The notes: generated from the sequence alone by a model not told the origin. Counted from the first letter of the stretch, positions 9,170-19,678 are shown. The stretch: 64,000 nucleotides of DNA from Bordetella parapertussis (GCA_943331005.2 CALQJX020000008.1:1-64000); one strand, 5' to 3'. A program made the numbers and translations.

Positions 9170-10282
9170 ATGACATACGTATTCTGGCAGGGCATTATCA
9201 GTATCCATCAAAAGTCGTTTCTGGAGGCCGTAGCAGCTAGCGCTGCCGGCGGCCGGGTACTGCTGGTAGTGGAGCAGGATATTACCGCCTACAGAAAGAA
9301 TATGGGTTGGGAAGCACCGCAGATAAATGGGGTGACCGTAATAGTAGCTCCCGATGCGGCACGTGTGCGGGAACTGGTACAGACCCACAAAGATGCCATA
9401 CACACAATAGGTGGGATAAAAGTAGGAGCCATGCTCACTACCGCATTTGATGAATGTATCAGGCAGGGATGCAAAGTGGGGGTAATGACCGAACCCTATA
9501 ACCACGAAGGGCTGAAGGGCAAACTACGCACGCTCAAATACCGCTACTTCGGACTGAAATATTTCAGGCATATACAGTTCGTGCTGGCAATAGGCAAGCT
9601 GGGTGTGGCACAGTATACCAGTCTGGGCTACAACAAAGAAAGACTTTTCCCGTGGGCCTACTTTATAACAGTTCCTGCGGCTCCACGTATAGCAAATACA
9701 ACAGGTAACATACGCATCATATATGCAGGCAGACTGGAGGCAGCAAAGGGTATCGGCCGCTTCCTGAATGAGCTGATACAGCACAGCAGCGCAGGCTATA
9801 CGCTGGATATATTCGGCACCGGAGCCGACGAGACCGCCATGAAGCAGCAGGTAGTCAACGCAGGTTTGCAGGACCGTATCCGCTTCTTCCCCTTTCTGAA
9901 GTATGATGAACTGCTGCAGCAATATGCCGCCTATGACTGGGTGGTACTGCCCAGTGCAGGCAAGGATGGCTGGGGCGTGATAGTGAGCGAAGGATTGCTG
10001 AACGGACTGAAGGCCATGTGCAGCAACATATGTGGCGTGAGCAGGGTGATCACCAACGGCAGGAACGGCATGGTGTTCGACTGGCAGGAGGCAGGCAGTT
10101 GCAGGCAGGCCATAACAGCAATGCTGCAGAATAAGGGCTTTGCAACTACCGAAGAGATACAACACTGGGCCACAGAAGGGCTCAGCGCAGCTGCAGGAGC
10201 CAACTACTTTATGCAGCTGACAGACAATATATATAACAACCAACCAAGACCGGGCATACCCTGGGAACAGCATAGGATATGA
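9170..10282 (+). CDS. GT4-family glycosyltransferase
   Basis: A 370-residue GT-B fold glycosyltransferase. The N-terminal half starts MTYVFWQGIISIHQ and has a Rossmann-like fold. The C-terminal half has IIYAGRLEAAKGIGRFL, the sugar-nucleotide-binding region with IFGTGADE, and the GT4 acidic pair region GWGVIVSEGLLNGLKAM. It should transfer a sugar from a nucleotide donor to a cell-surface glycan; the linkage cannot be predicted. The next gene overlaps it by 4 bases and is also a glycosyltransferase, so they probably act on the same product. Confidence 0.88.
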   Translation: MTYVFWQGIISIHQKSFLEAVAASAAGGRVLLVVEQDITAYRKNMGWEAPQINGVTVIVAPDAARVRELVQTHKDAIHTIGGIKVGAMLTTAFDECIRQGCKVGVMTEPYNHEGLKGKLRTLKYRYFGLKYFRHIQFVLAIGKLGVAQYTSLGYNKERLFPWAYFITVPAAPRIANTTGNIRIIYAGRLEAAKGIGRFLNELIQHSSAGYTLDIFGTGADETAMKQQVVNAGLQDRIRFFPFLKYDELLQQYAAYDWVVLPSAGKDGWGVIVSEGLLNGLKAMCSNICGVSRVITNGRNGMVFDWQEAGSCRQAITAMLQNKGFATTEEIQHWATEGLSAAAGANYFMQLTDNIYNNQPRPGIPWEQHRI

Positions 10283-11292
10283 TACTGATAGACGGATTAT
10301 TTGTGAATAAGGGAGGCGGAGCGGTACTGTTCAAGTACCTCATAGAGACCATTATGCAACGCCCCGATAAAGACAAATTCTTCTTTCTGCTGGATCCACG
10401 GCTGGATATACCCAAGAGCCTTACCGGCAAGTACCTGGTAATACCCAACAAAACCGCAGACCGCAAGAAATTTTATAAGAAACACCAACACAGCTACCGC
10501 AAAGTGCTGTGCTTTGCCAACACGCCGCCACCCGTAAAAATGAAGGCGGAAACCTATACCTACTTCCACAATCAGAAGCTACTGGAAGCACCGGGACAGA
10601 AGTTCAAAAAGATGTTCTGGTCGCAGTACATAAAGTACCTGTATGTGAAGGTAAATGCCGGCAACACCAACTACTTCATAGTGCAGACCCCACACATGGA
10701 GGAAGGGCTGGTAGAAGTGGGGCTTAAGGACAAAAAGCATTGCCTCACCATACCTTTCTACGACAGCGCTAAGTATACAGTGCCGCACAGTCCGTTTGAA
10801 GACAGGAGGAAGGATGAATTTGTATTCATCAGCAACCCTACCCCGCAAAAGAACTACCCTGCGCTGCTGGATGCCTGGGAAGAGCTGCACAAAAGAGGAC
10901 TGACACCTACCCTGCATGTGACCATAGATGAGACCGCACCTACCTTTACAGAACGGGTAAGGCAAATGAATGAGAAGGGCATGAAGGTAGTAAACCATAC
11001 CTATATAGACCCGCGCGAACTGTATTTCAGTTGCCCGTACCTCATATTCCCATCGCTGATGGAGAGCTTCGGGTTGCCGCTGATAGAGGCGGCAGAAAGC
11101 GGGATGAAGATACTTGCATCAGACCTGCCATTTGTTTATGATGTGGTCTCACCCAGTCTTGTCTTCGACCAGAGCAAACCTGCCGCAATTGCAGCTGCTG
11201 TAGTAAAGGCCATGAACGACAAAGACCTGCCCTTCCCCAAGGTAGTGACACACAACCATGTGCACGAGCTGATAGACCTGCTGGCCAGCTAA
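10279..11292 (+). CDS. GT4-family glycosyltransferase, second of a pair
   Basis: A 337-residue glycosyltransferase starting with MILIDGLFVNKGGGAVL, in a 4-base overlap with the preceding GT4 gene. The C-terminal half has FVFISNPTPQKNYPALLDAW, corresponding to the donor-site glycine/lysine region, and LIFPSLMESFGLPLIEAAE, which carries the E-x7-E signature of GT4 enzymes. Acceptor and donor are unknown. The tight coupling implies an exopolysaccharide or lipid-linked glycan step carried out by both enzymes. No polymerase, flippase or sugar-nucleotide gene is adjacent, so the rest of the pathway lies elsewhere. Confidence 0.87.
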   Translation: MILIDGLFVNKGGGAVLFKYLIETIMQRPDKDKFFFLLDPRLDIPKSLTGKYLVIPNKTADRKKFYKKHQHSYRKVLCFANTPPPVKMKAETYTYFHNQKLLEAPGQKFKKMFWSQYIKYLYVKVNAGNTNYFIVQTPHMEEGLVEVGLKDKKHCLTIPFYDSAKYTVPHSPFEDRRKDEFVFISNPTPQKNYPALLDAWEELHKRGLTPTLHVTIDETAPTFTERVRQMNEKGMKVVNHTYIDPRELYFSCPYLIFPSLMESFGLPLIEAAESGMKILASDLPFVYDVVSPSLVFDQSKPAAIAAAVVKAMNDKDLPFPKVVTHNHVHELIDLLAS

Positions 11293-11320
11293 AAAAGGAA
11301 AGAAATAACAGGCCTAAAGG

Positions 11321-11737
11321 CTACATTTTTTCGCCCTGCAGCACTCTTACTGCCTTATTGCCTATAAGGCCAAATAGCCCCATGATGAGCCCGGAGAAAA
11401 CTGAGCTGAATATCCCCATGAGCAACATTGCCTGCTGCATGGTAGCCCCCGATTCTTTGCTCATTTTCCCAAACAAAGCAGCCTCGGCAGGATGGTTGCT
11501 GAAATAGACACCCGAAAGGGAAACCTTCATAACCGTCACGATAATAGCGTTGAGCATACCCGATATGAAGCCGTGTTTAAAGTACTTATCTCCGGCATAC
11601 CTGCCAATGAACCAGGCACAGATAATGAAAACGGGCGTTCCCAGTAACGCCTCAAATTTTGCAGGTACAAAGTATATGGTGGCAGTGCCCATGAGCAGGC
11701 CTGCAAGCGTCAGTAAAAGAATAAGTTTCCACTTCAT
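11321..11737 (-). CDS. Small multi-pass membrane protein, DUF4199-like
   Basis: About 138 residues starting MKWKLILLLTLAGLLMG, with four hydrophobic segments separated by short loops. The frame is open further upstream to 11947, but that extension lies antisense to the DinB gene and lacks membrane character. The arrangement of four helices with a KYFKHGFISGM loop resembles the DUF4199-type small membrane proteins of Bacteroidota; that assignment is weak. Function is unknown. It is convergent with the glycosyltransferase pair and divergent from the DinB gene. Confidence 0.6.
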   Translation of the reverse strand: MKWKLILLLTLAGLLMGTATIYFVPAKFEALLGTPVFIICAWFIGRYAGDKYFKHGFISGMLNAIIVTVMKVSLSGVYFSNHPAEAALFGKMSKESGATMQQAMLLMGIFSSVFSGLIMGLFGLIGNKAVRVLQGEKM

Positions 11738-11825
11738 GCAACAAGAGTATAGCGGTGTCAAAGTTGTAAAAAATATGCCGCCTTTCCTATAGCGAAGTTG
11801 TAGCTTTATAGAAACAATAAACGAT

Positions 11826-12335
11826 ATGCCTGCCTCTATTGCTGCCGAACTGGCCATACAATGCACCATGGTGATGGAAGAGAACGTGAAACGCATTGAA
11901 AAGTGCCTGAATGAACTGAGTGAAACTGAAGTATGGCTGCGTCCCAACAGTCAGCTATCCAGCCCGGCCAATCTGATACTTCATCTTTGTGGTAACATTA
12001 CCCAATATGCCATCTCCTCGTTGGGCAACACACCCGATGCCAGGGAGCGAGCGCTGGAATTCTCATCGACAGGTGGCTATTCCAAACAGGAACTGGCAGA
12101 GAAACTTAGCGATACCGTACACAGAGCTGTGCATGTGATATTGAATGCGAGTGAGTCAGAAATGCTGCGGGTGCGCACGGTGCAGGGCTTCAATATGTCG
12201 GGCATAGCCATAATGATCCATGTTACCGAACATCTGTCTTACCATACGGCACAGATAGCCCTGCATACCAAGCTGCTGAAGGAAAAAGATCTGGGCTTCT
12301 ATGCCAGCCTGGACCTGAATGTGAAGAATGACTGA
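11826..12335 (+). CDS. DinB-family protein
   Basis: A 169-residue helical protein of the DinB/DUF1572 type, a four-helix bundle with a metal site. Candidate ligands are the histidine in LILHLCGN and the pair in HVTEHLSYHTAQIALHTKLL near the C-terminus. Family members include metal-dependent thiol transferases and many uncharacterised proteins. The gene stands alone between a divergent membrane protein and accA. A second, diverged DinB protein is encoded at 37259. Confidence 0.8.
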   Translation: MPASIAAELAIQCTMVMEENVKRIEKCLNELSETEVWLRPNSQLSSPANLILHLCGNITQYAISSLGNTPDARERALEFSSTGGYSKQELAEKLSDTVHRAVHVILNASESEMLRVRTVQGFNMSGIAIMIHVTEHLSYHTAQIALHTKLLKEKDLGFYASLDLNVKND

Positions 12336-12463
12336 TGCGTGAGCTATAGTAGCGACAGAGAAACTATACTTAATTCCTGTTATTCAATAAGTTGTAAATG
12401 AGCAGGGTAGCTGTGAAAGCAGCATAGTGCCGCAACGAACATATATTGTGAAAGGCAATTATG

Positions 12464-12494
12464 ATTGCAATATCTGCCTGAAATGCTACATTTG
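12464..12494 (+). promoter_or_regulatory. Putative promoter of accA
   Basis: TACATTTG at 12487-12494 fits the Bacteroidota -7 consensus, with ATTG at 12464-12467 in the -33 position separated by 19 bases. The -7 box is 20 bases before the ATG at 12515. Confidence 0.55.
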
Positions 12495-12514
12495 TGCTTC
12501 CAAAAACAAACATT

Positions 12515-13480
12515 ATGTTGTTTCTTGATTTTGAAAAGCCGCTTGAAGATCTATACAATCAGATAACCAAACTAAAGGAAATATCTGCAAAAAGTAAGGT
12601 AGATGTTACTAACAGTGTTCGTGAGCTGGAAGCTGCTATAGAAACAACCAAGGGTAAGATCTACCAGAACCTTACTCCATGGCAGCGTGTGCAGCTGAGC
12701 CGTCACCCCGAGCGTCCGTATACTTTATACTATATAGAAGAGATCTTTTCCAACTTCACAGAACTGTTTGGCGACAGGCAGGTAAAGGACGATAAAGCCA
12801 TGGTAGGCGGTATGGCCGAGCTGGATGGCATGCCGGTAATGGTAATGGGCCAGCAAAAAGGCACCAATACCAAGCTAAGGCAGCTACGCAACTTTGGTAT
12901 GGCCAACCCTGAAGGCTACAGGAAAGCCCTGAGGCTGATGAAAATGGCTGAAAAATTCAACCGTCCAGTCATTACATTCATAGATACACCAGGTGCATTT
13001 CCCGGTCTGGAAGCAGAAGAGCGCGGACAGGCAGAGGCCATAGCCCGCAACCTGTTTGAGATGGTGAATATGAAGGTACCGGTGATCTGTGTGATCATAG
13101 GAGAAGGGGCATCGGGTGGTGCATTGGGCATAGGAATGGGCGATAAAGTAGTGATGCTGGAGCATACCTGGTACACAGTAATCTCTCCTGAATCCTGCTC
13201 ATCTATACTCTGGCGCAGCTGGAACTTCAAAGAGCGTGCAGCAGAACAGCTGAAACTTACCTCTGAAGATATGAGCGGATTCGGGCTCGTTGACGATGTA
13301 ATACCTGAGCCACTGGGCGGTGCACACACCAACCCACAGGGCATGGCCGTAACTCTGAAAAACTACCTGATAAAAACAATTGAAGAACTGAATAAAATAC
13401 CTGTTGACGACAGGATACAACAAAGGATCGACAAGTTCTCTAAAATGGGATTCTATGACGAGACCGAAGTTGCATCTTAA
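12515..13480 (+). CDS. accA: Acetyl-CoA carboxylase carboxyltransferase subunit alpha
   Basis: A 321-residue AccA, which with AccD transfers the carboxyl group from carboxybiotin to acetyl-CoA to make malonyl-CoA for fatty acid synthesis. Typical segments are [19 protein letters not shown], the crotonase-like core with [18 protein letters not shown], and [17 protein letters not shown] for the oxyanion region. The start at 12515 fits the promoter and the family; the frame is open seven codons further upstream. accD is not in the window, as is common when the genes are unlinked. Confidence 0.97.
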   Translation: MLFLDFEKPLEDLYNQITKLKEISAKSKVDVTNSVRELEAAIETTKGKIYQNLTPWQRVQLSRHPERPYTLYYIEEIFSNFTELFGDRQVKDDKAMVGGMAELDGMPVMVMGQQKGTNTKLRQLRNFGMANPEGYRKALRLMKMAEKFNRPVITFIDTPGAFPGLEAEERGQAEAIARNLFEMVNMKVPVICVIIGEGASGGALGIGMGDKVVMLEHTWYTVISPESCSSILWRSWNFKERAAEQLKLTSEDMSGFGLVDDVIPEPLGGAHTNPQGMAVTLKNYLIKTIEELNKIPVDDRIQQRIDKFSKMGFYDETEVAS

Positions 13481-13741
13481 ATAAGAAAATCATTCCCCTT
13501 GTTGATCTTGTTGGGTATAGGGAACACTATATAGGATATCTTATTTTATATAATTCCCCTACTCATAATTTTTGTTTATTATTAGTAAATTTGCTATCTT
13601 TACTCTTTATACTAATACACCCTACTCTGTATAATTAATAATATATTTACCTAACCCTTTGTATACCATAGCGAAACTAATAAAGTAACAATATGAGTTT
13701 TGCGGCTTCACAGCCGTTTATATCTTAATAAAACCCAAACA

Positions 13742-14623
13742 ATGGCTTATCAGCATCTCAAAGGAACAGGTGTAGCTTTGGTGACACCATTCCAAACAAA
13801 CGGAGCCGTCGACTATCCGGCTCTTGAAAACCTAATCGCGCATGTAATAAAGGGAGGAGTAGACTTTGTTGTAGCGCTTGGCACCACCGCAGAAACTCCT
13901 ACCCTGTCATTTCAGGAAAAGCAGGAAGTACTGGCAGCAGTGGTAAAGAACTGCGACGGCAAACTGCCTGTTGTGTGCGGCATAGGCGGCAACAACACTG
14001 CAGAAGTTCTTGAAAACCTGAAACAGTTTGACCTGAGAGGCGTAGACGCAATTCTGAGCGTAACCCCTTACTACAACAAACCATCGCAGGAAGGACTTTA
14101 TCAGCATTTTAAGGCCATAGCAAGTGCAACCAGCAAACCAATAATACTCTATAATGTACCGGGCCGTACAGGAGGCAATATGTTGCCAGCTACAGTGGTG
14201 AGACTGGCTAAAGAATTCAAGAATATTATAGCAATAAAAGAGGCCAGCGGCAATATGGTGCAGTGTATGGAACTGATACACGACAAACCGGAGCACTTCA
14301 CCGTACTATCGGGTGATGACAACCTGGCTCTGGCACAAATGGCTATAGGCATGGAAGGCATCATATCTGTGGCAGCCAACTGTTTTACGAAGGAAATGAC
14401 GGACGTTATCAACCTGGCTATCGTAGGTAAGTTCGACAAAGCGAGAAAAACATTCTACAAAATACTACCGGGTATAGATCTGTTGTTTGCAGAAGGCAAT
14501 CCGGCAGGTGTGAAGTGCTTACTGCACCAAATGAATATATGCGAAGAAACACTTCGCCTGCCACTGGTACCTGTAAGCGAAGCTACCGCCGGCAAGATCA
14601 CTACATTCATGAGCACATTGTAA
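13742..14623 (+). CDS. dapA: 4-hydroxy-tetrahydrodipicolinate synthase
   Basis: A 293-residue TIM-barrel aldolase of the DapA family. It condenses pyruvate with aspartate semialdehyde at the start of the diaminopimelate/lysine branch, needed for peptidoglycan. The Schiff-base lysine is in IIAIKEASGNM. The catalytic tyrosine is in ILYNVPGRTGGN, and the GTTAETPTLS loop binds substrate. The start is the methionine of MAYQHLKG; an upstream in-frame start at 13700 adds a non-conserved extension. A perfect terminator follows the stop. Confidence 0.95.
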   Translation: MAYQHLKGTGVALVTPFQTNGAVDYPALENLIAHVIKGGVDFVVALGTTAETPTLSFQEKQEVLAAVVKNCDGKLPVVCGIGGNNTAEVLENLKQFDLRGVDAILSVTPYYNKPSQEGLYQHFKAIASATSKPIILYNVPGRTGGNMLPATVVRLAKEFKNIIAIKEASGNMVQCMELIHDKPEHFTVLSGDDNLALAQMAIGMEGIISVAANCFTKEMTDVINLAIVGKFDKARKTFYKILPGIDLLFAEGNPAGVKCLLHQMNICEETLRLPLVPVSEATAGKITTFMSTL

Positions 14624-14652
14624 GAAAAGAAAAAATAAACAGTGTCTTTACT

Positions 14653-14684
14653 ATCCCGCACCAAATGGTGCGGGATATTTTTTT
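14653..14684 (+). terminator. Rho-independent terminator of dapA
   Basis: An inverted repeat ATCCCGCACC / GGTGCGGGAT with a four-base loop is followed by a run of T. It lies 30 bases after the dapA stop. Confidence 0.85.
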
Positions 14685-15050
14685 ATAATAACCTGTGATG
14701 CCTGTGTAACCTAACTGCACATTCCCAACACACAGCACACCACAAAACTGATTTGCTGCAACTCTTACACTCATCCTGCATACCCAATAAACAAAGGGCA
14801 TACTGAGACACTGAATTTAAAAATGTATTCGTAGTAACAGATAGAAAAGATAGGGCCGATAAGGGCTGAATACATGTGTATGTACATCAATATCTATGCC
14901 AGCTTTTGCAAAACTTCAGGATTTCTCTGTCATATTTTCCAGACAATATATCTTCATAGTAATATTGATAATTCAGCTGCTACATTTTTTAACCCTCGAT
15001 TAATTATGGCATTCCGGCACTATACAAATAGAATGTAGCTACCTATCAAT
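14685..15050. other. Intergenic region between dapA and clpB terminators
   Basis: About 365 bases with no convincing reading frame, RNA gene or repeat. It is bounded on both sides by inward-facing terminators, so it is probably untranscribed spacer. Confidence 0.5.
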
Positions 15051-15086
15051 AAAAAAAACCGGGAACCATATTTCTATGATCCCCGG
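15051..15086 (-). terminator. Rho-independent terminator of clpB
   Basis: On the minus strand a 12-base stem (CCGGGGATCATA / TATGGTTCCCGG, two GU pairs) with a GAAA loop is followed by eight T. It lies about 40 bases past the clpB stop. Confidence 0.85.
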
Positions 15087-15127
15087 CTCTTTTGTCATCG
15101 CCTTATGCCAATCTGCTGTTATCCCTG

Positions 15128-17731
15128 TTATCCTTCGTTGCGGATCGCCACTACCCCATCAAACACATCTATCAGTACAGGCTTCGTCTTATCTATCTCT
15201 CCGGCGATTATCTTTTTACTCAGTAAGTTGATGATCTCTTTCTGTATCACCCTTTTCAGCGGCCTTGCACCATACTGCGGATCGAAACCACGTTGCACCA
15301 TGTAATCGAGTGCATAGTCGGTGAACTGCAATGTTATGCCCTGTGTGAGCAACTGCTTCTGCAACCCTTCCAGCTGAATACGGATGATACCCTTTATTTC
15401 TTTGCGCATGAGCGGGTGGAACATGATGATATCATCTATCCTGTTGAGGAATTCAGGTCTCAAGGTCTGCCTCAGCAATTCCATAACCTGTTCTCTGGTA
15501 GCTTCTACCACGCTGTCTATATCCTTGCCTTCTATCTCTGCAAAATTCTCCTGAATGATATGGCTACCCATATTGCTGGTCATGATGAGGATCGTGTTCT
15601 TGAAGTTGACCACCCTGCCCTTGTTGTCTGTAAGACGGCCATCATCGAGCACCTGCAGCAGTATGTTGGTCACATCGGGATGTGCTTTTTCGATCTCATC
15701 GAGCAACACCACGCTATATGGTTTGCGGCGCACTGCTTCGGTAAGCTGGCCACCTTCATCGTATCCCACATATCCGGGAGGCGCACCTACCAGCCTGCTA
15801 ACACTATGTTTTTCCTGATACTCGCTCATGTCTATACGCGTCATCATGGAATCATCGTCGAAGAGCACTTCTGCAAGCGCTTTTGCCAGCTCTGTTTTAC
15901 CCACGCCGGTAGTACCGAGGAAGATAAAGGAACCTATGGGTTTACGAGGATCCTGCAACCCTGCCCTGCCTCGGCGAATAGCATCTGAGACTGCAGTAAT
16001 GGCTTCTTCCTGACCTACTACACGCTTGTGCAGTTCATCTTCCAGATGCAGCAGTTTTTCTCGTTCGCTCTGCATCATGCGCTGCAATGGAATACCGGTT
16101 GCCTTTGCCACGTTCTCTGCTATGTCTTCCGCATCCACTTCTTCCTTCAGCAGTCGCTTGTGCTGGCTGGTCATTTCATCGAGCAGCTTAGAATACGTAT
16201 CTATCACCGCTTCCTGTTCCTGCACCTTGCCATACCTTATCTCTGCCACACGACCATAGTTACCTTCGCGCTCGGCCTGTTCGGCTTCCAGTTTCAGTTG
16301 CTCTATGTTCTTCTTGGCTTTATTGATCTTGTCTACAATTTCTTTTTCTTCTGTCCACTTAGCTTTGAGTGTATCGCGCTGCACTGTGTACATACTTATC
16401 TCCTGACCCAGCTCCCTGAGTTTCTCGTCGTCGTTCTCTCTTTTTATCGCTTCGCGCTCTATCTCCAGCTGACGGATGCGGCGTTCCAGTTCATCCAGTT
16501 CTTCGGGCATGGAATTCAGTTCCAGCTTCAGCTTGGCCGCACTCTCATCTATAAGATCTATGGCCTTATCAGGCAGGAAACGATCTGTAATATATCTGCT
16601 TGACAGTTCTACTGCCGCAATAATGGCTTCGTCCTTGATGCGTACCTGATGATGACTTTCGTAGCGGTCTTTGAGCCCACGCAGAATGGATATAGCATCT
16701 TCGGGGGTAGGTTCATCTACAAAAACCTTCTGGAAACGGCGTTCGAGCGCTTTATCTTTCTCGAAGTATTTCTGAAACTCATTGAGTGTGGTAGCACCTA
16801 TGGCCCTTAGCTCGCCCCTTGCCAGAGCGGGTTTCAGTATGTTGGCGGCATCCATGGCACCCTCCATGGCACCTGCACCTATGAGTGTGTGTATCTCATC
16901 TATGAAGAGGATCACAGCACCGTCGCTTTCGGTAACTTCTTTAATGACCGCTTTGAGTCGTTCTTCGAACTCACCCCTGTATTTGGCACCCGCCATAAGC
17001 GAGCCCATATCCAGCGCAAAGATGATCTTCGACTTAAGGTTGTCGGGCACATCGCCATTGATGATGCGGTGCGCCAGTCCCTCTACAATAGCTGTTTTAC
17101 CCACACCCGGCTCACCTACCAGAATAGGGTTGTTCTTTGACCTCCGCGAAAGGATGTGCAGTGTGCGGCGGATCTCTTCATCTCGACCGATAACGGGATC
17201 GAGTTTGCCGCTGCGTGCCAGTTCGTTGAGGTTCTTGGCATATCGCTGCAAGGAGTTGTATTGCTGCTCTGAGGTCTGAGAATTGACCGTACTGCCCTTT
17301 CTCAGTTCTTTGATGGCGGCAATGAGTCCGTTTTCGGTAACACCGGCATCTTTCAGCATTCTGGACACATCATCATTGACCTGTAGCAGCGCCAGCAACA
17401 TATGTTCCTGTGTTACAAACTCGTCTCCGAAGGTCTTGAGTGTATTGGCGGTACGCAGCATGGCCGCATTAGCATCTCTGCCAAGGGTCTGTGCCGGTTC
17501 GCCACCCTGTATGGTTGGTAGTCTTTTCAGCAGCTCGCCCAGCTTGGTATCGAGGTGGGCAAGGTTTACGTTATTTTTTTTGAGCAGGTACTGCACCGGT
17601 CCATCGGCATCGTCGAGCAATGCTTTGAGGAAGTGAGCGGTTTCGATAGAAGGGTTCTGGTTATTGAAGGCCAGTTGCTGTGCCTGCTGCACTATTTCCT
17701 GAGCCTTGATAGTAAAGTTGTTCATGTTCAT
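15128..17731 (-). CDS. clpB: ATP-dependent disaggregase ClpB
   Basis: An 867-residue Hsp100 disaggregase that rescues aggregated proteins together with DnaK. Domain order: N-terminal repeat domain ([16 protein letters not shown]), first AAA module with Walker A GEPGVGKT, the long coiled-coil middle domain rich in Glu/Lys/Arg, and a second AAA module with GTTGVGKT. The C-terminal region, with [14 protein letters not shown] and [13 protein letters not shown], is also present. The frame is open to 17773, but starts at 17731 or 17725 match the family. No CIRCE-like operator was recognised upstream. Confidence 0.97.
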   Translation of the reverse strand: MNMNNFTIKAQEIVQQAQQLAFNNQNPSIETAHFLKALLDDADGPVQYLLKKNNVNLAHLDTKLGELLKRLPTIQGGEPAQTLGRDANAAMLRTANTLKTFGDEFVTQEHMLLALLQVNDDVSRMLKDAGVTENGLIAAIKELRKGSTVNSQTSEQQYNSLQRYAKNLNELARSGKLDPVIGRDEEIRRTLHILSRRSKNNPILVGEPGVGKTAIVEGLAHRIINGDVPDNLKSKIIFALDMGSLMAGAKYRGEFEERLKAVIKEVTESDGAVILFIDEIHTLIGAGAMEGAMDAANILKPALARGELRAIGATTLNEFQKYFEKDKALERRFQKVFVDEPTPEDAISILRGLKDRYESHHQVRIKDEAIIAAVELSSRYITDRFLPDKAIDLIDESAAKLKLELNSMPEELDELERRIRQLEIEREAIKRENDDEKLRELGQEISMYTVQRDTLKAKWTEEKEIVDKINKAKKNIEQLKLEAEQAEREGNYGRVAEIRYGKVQEQEAVIDTYSKLLDEMTSQHKRLLKEEVDAEDIAENVAKATGIPLQRMMQSEREKLLHLEDELHKRVVGQEEAITAVSDAIRRGRAGLQDPRKPIGSFIFLGTTGVGKTELAKALAEVLFDDDSMMTRIDMSEYQEKHSVSRLVGAPPGYVGYDEGGQLTEAVRRKPYSVVLLDEIEKAHPDVTNILLQVLDDGRLTDNKGRVVNFKNTILIMTSNMGSHIIQENFAEIEGKDIDSVVEATREQVMELLRQTLRPEFLNRIDDIIMFHPLMRKEIKGIIRIQLEGLQKQLLTQGITLQFTDYALDYMVQRGFDPQYGARPLKRVIQKEIINLLSKKIIAGEIDKTKPVLIDVFDGVVAIRNEG

Positions 17732-17773
17732 AAAAAACAGTCGTTTACTTAGTACCCATAAAAAGCGTTCCAA

Positions 17774-18219
17774 ATAAATTATTCGGAAATAATGTCATAT
17801 AAAATGAATTTACACAGACAAGTTGGCTTGAAGGAGTGGTTTTGAGGTAACATTTTGTCACGCTGCGGGTGGTTGTGCGGAAGCTAAATAAGCGTTTTAA
17901 GCTAACCGTAAGGGGCACTATGAATACAGCAGGAACACAATAAGATGAATAGATGATGGGACGCTAGGGCGTGTAAAAATAACTAACCACAAGGGGCACG
18001 AGGTGCACAAGGGTGGAAAGTGGCGGGAATACATTTGATATATGGAAATAGGGATATTGTAAAAACTAAACACAAGGGTCACAAGGATTGCACAAAGGAC
18101 ACAATAAAGGTGAAAAGATGAGAGGACACAAGGGTGTTAGGAATAATTATGTTGCATCCATATGCAGAACCGCCTGACAATAGCTGACAGAAGTGTATCT
18201 ATACAAGCATTTTTTCATT
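17774..18219. other. Gene-free interval with degenerate repeats
   Basis: No coding sequence is apparent between clpB and the TolC-like gene. The middle part carries three degenerate copies of a CACAAGGGG-rich unit, listed separately. The rest shows no recognisable element. Confidence 0.55.
17901..18137 (+). repeat. Three degenerate copies of a CACAAGG-rich unit
   Basis: Similar segments begin at 17901 (GCTAACCGTAAGGGGCAC), 17981 (AACTAACCACAAGGGGCACG) and 18064 (AACTAAACACAAGGGTCACA). Each continues with further ACACAAKGG-type words. The first and third also share ACACAATAARRTGAA and a later AGATGA. The copies are about 80 bases apart and clearly diverged. They look like the remains of a tandem or dispersed non-coding repeat. 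Confidence 0.55.
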
Positions 18220-18227
18220 TACTTTTG
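18220..18227 (+). promoter_or_regulatory. Putative -7 box TACTTTTG of the tolC-like gene
   Basis: A consensus TAnnTTTG box only four bases ahead of the ATG at 18232. If used, the transcript would be nearly or fully leaderless. Confidence 0.4.
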
Positions 18228-18231
18228 TTGC

Positions 18232-19674
18232 ATGCGCTTTTTCTCTGCAGTATTGGCTCTATGCTTATCGCTACACACCTATAATAGCGAGGCCCAGCAA
18301 CGGAATATGGATAATAACTGGCCGCTGCAGCGTTGCATTCAGTATGCGGTAGACCATAATATAGCCATAAGGCAGGATTCGCTGACGGCAAGACTTGCCC
18401 GGCATACGCTGGATCAAAGCAGACTGTCTCAGTTGCCGGCAGTGAATGTGAGCGGCACGTTCGGGCGCAACTTCGGCCGTTCCATCAACCCCATTACCAA
18501 CCAGTTCGTAGAGGCATCTTATGACTATATCGGTCCTTCTGCCAATAGTTCTGTGCTGCTCTTTGGCTGGAACCAGGTGCGCAACACCATAGCCCGCAAC
18601 AGGTATAGCCTGGAGGCTGCGCTAACCGATCTGGGGCAGCGGAGGAACGACATATCGCTGAACGTGGCCAATGGCTACCTTATAGCCCTGCAGGCCCAGG
18701 AACAGATAAACATCAGCAACAAGCAGGTGCAGCTCTCGCAGGCGCAACTGGATCAGACAAGGGCTTTTGCAGAAGCAGGAAGGCTGCCGGAACTGAATGT
18801 AGCCCAGCTGGAATCTCAGGTGGCATCGGACAGTGCCAACCTGATCAACGCCATTGCCAACTATAACTCTGCCATACTGGACCTGAAAACGTTGCTGAAC
18901 CTTGACTTTTCAGAGACCTTCAACATAAAGGCACCGGATGTAAGCGCAGACGATCTGCAGATGGTACTGAAGGTAACCCCTGAAGAAGTGTTTCAGGCAG
19001 CACGCAACAACTATGCCTCTATAAAAAGCAGTGAACTTCGTGTAAAGGCGGCTGCCAAGGGACTCTCTGCCGCCAAGGGCAATCTTTATCCGCAGGTGAA
19101 TCTGTCTTACCAGATAGGTACCAACTATGCCAGCAACTATATGAGCTACCAGCCTACGAATGTGCTGGAGGGATATACCCCGATAGGCATTACGGGCAGA
19201 AGTCTGGATACGGTATACCAGCCCAGCTACAAAACACTGACACCACTGGTACCATTCGGTACACAGTTGAAGAACAACATCAGGCAGATGGTGGGGGTGA
19301 ACCTGAACATTCCTCTGTTCAATGGCTGGCAATCTCAGTATGCTGTGAAACAGGCTAAAATAAATCTTGCACAACAGGAACTGAGCCAATACAACACAGA
19401 ACTAACTCTGAAACAGACAGTATACAAGGCACACAACGACGCACTGAACTCTATACAGAAGTATAATGCAGCCAAACGTGCCGAGGATGCCGCCAAACGT
19501 GCACTGGACTTTGCAAGGAAACGCTACGAACTGGGCCTGACCAGCACTGTGGACCTGCTGGTAACACAGAATACAGAATACGCTACTGCCGCTAATCTGG
19601 TAAACGCGAAATATAACCTTATCTTCAAGCTGAAAGTAATAGACTTTTACCTGGGCAAGGAACTTAAACTATGA
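18232..19674 (+). CDS. TolC-like outer membrane efflux protein
   Basis: A 480-residue outer-membrane channel of the TolC/OEP family. A signal peptide (MRFFSAVLALCLS to EAQQ) is followed by two repeated helical OEP domains. Typical segments are SLNVANGYLIALQAQEQI, AEAGRLPELNVAQLESQVA, NIPLFNGWQSQYAVKQAKI and FARKRYELGLTSTVDLLV. The family forms a trimeric exit duct for RND, ABC or MFS pumps. No periplasmic adaptor or inner-membrane pump is encoded nearby, so its partner must lie elsewhere. The inositol-monophosphatase-type gene begins 4 bases after its stop and is probably co-transcribed, an unexpected pairing. Confidence 0.92.
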   Translation: MRFFSAVLALCLSLHTYNSEAQQRNMDNNWPLQRCIQYAVDHNIAIRQDSLTARLARHTLDQSRLSQLPAVNVSGTFGRNFGRSINPITNQFVEASYDYIGPSANSSVLLFGWNQVRNTIARNRYSLEAALTDLGQRRNDISLNVANGYLIALQAQEQINISNKQVQLSQAQLDQTRAFAEAGRLPELNVAQLESQVASDSANLINAIANYNSAILDLKTLLNLDFSETFNIKAPDVSADDLQMVLKVTPEEVFQAARNNYASIKSSELRVKAAAKGLSAAKGNLYPQVNLSYQIGTNYASNYMSYQPTNVLEGYTPIGITGRSLDTVYQPSYKTLTPLVPFGTQLKNNIRQMVGVNLNIPLFNGWQSQYAVKQAKINLAQQELSQYNTELTLKQTVYKAHNDALNSIQKYNAAKRAEDAAKRALDFARKRYELGLTSTVDLLVTQNTEYATAANLVNAKYNLIFKLKVIDFYLGKELKL

Positions 19675-19678
19675 CACT

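Noticed and set aside
17901..18137. CACAAGG-rich tract as a coding region
   Set aside because: All frames are broken by stops and the similarity between copies is at the DNA level only.
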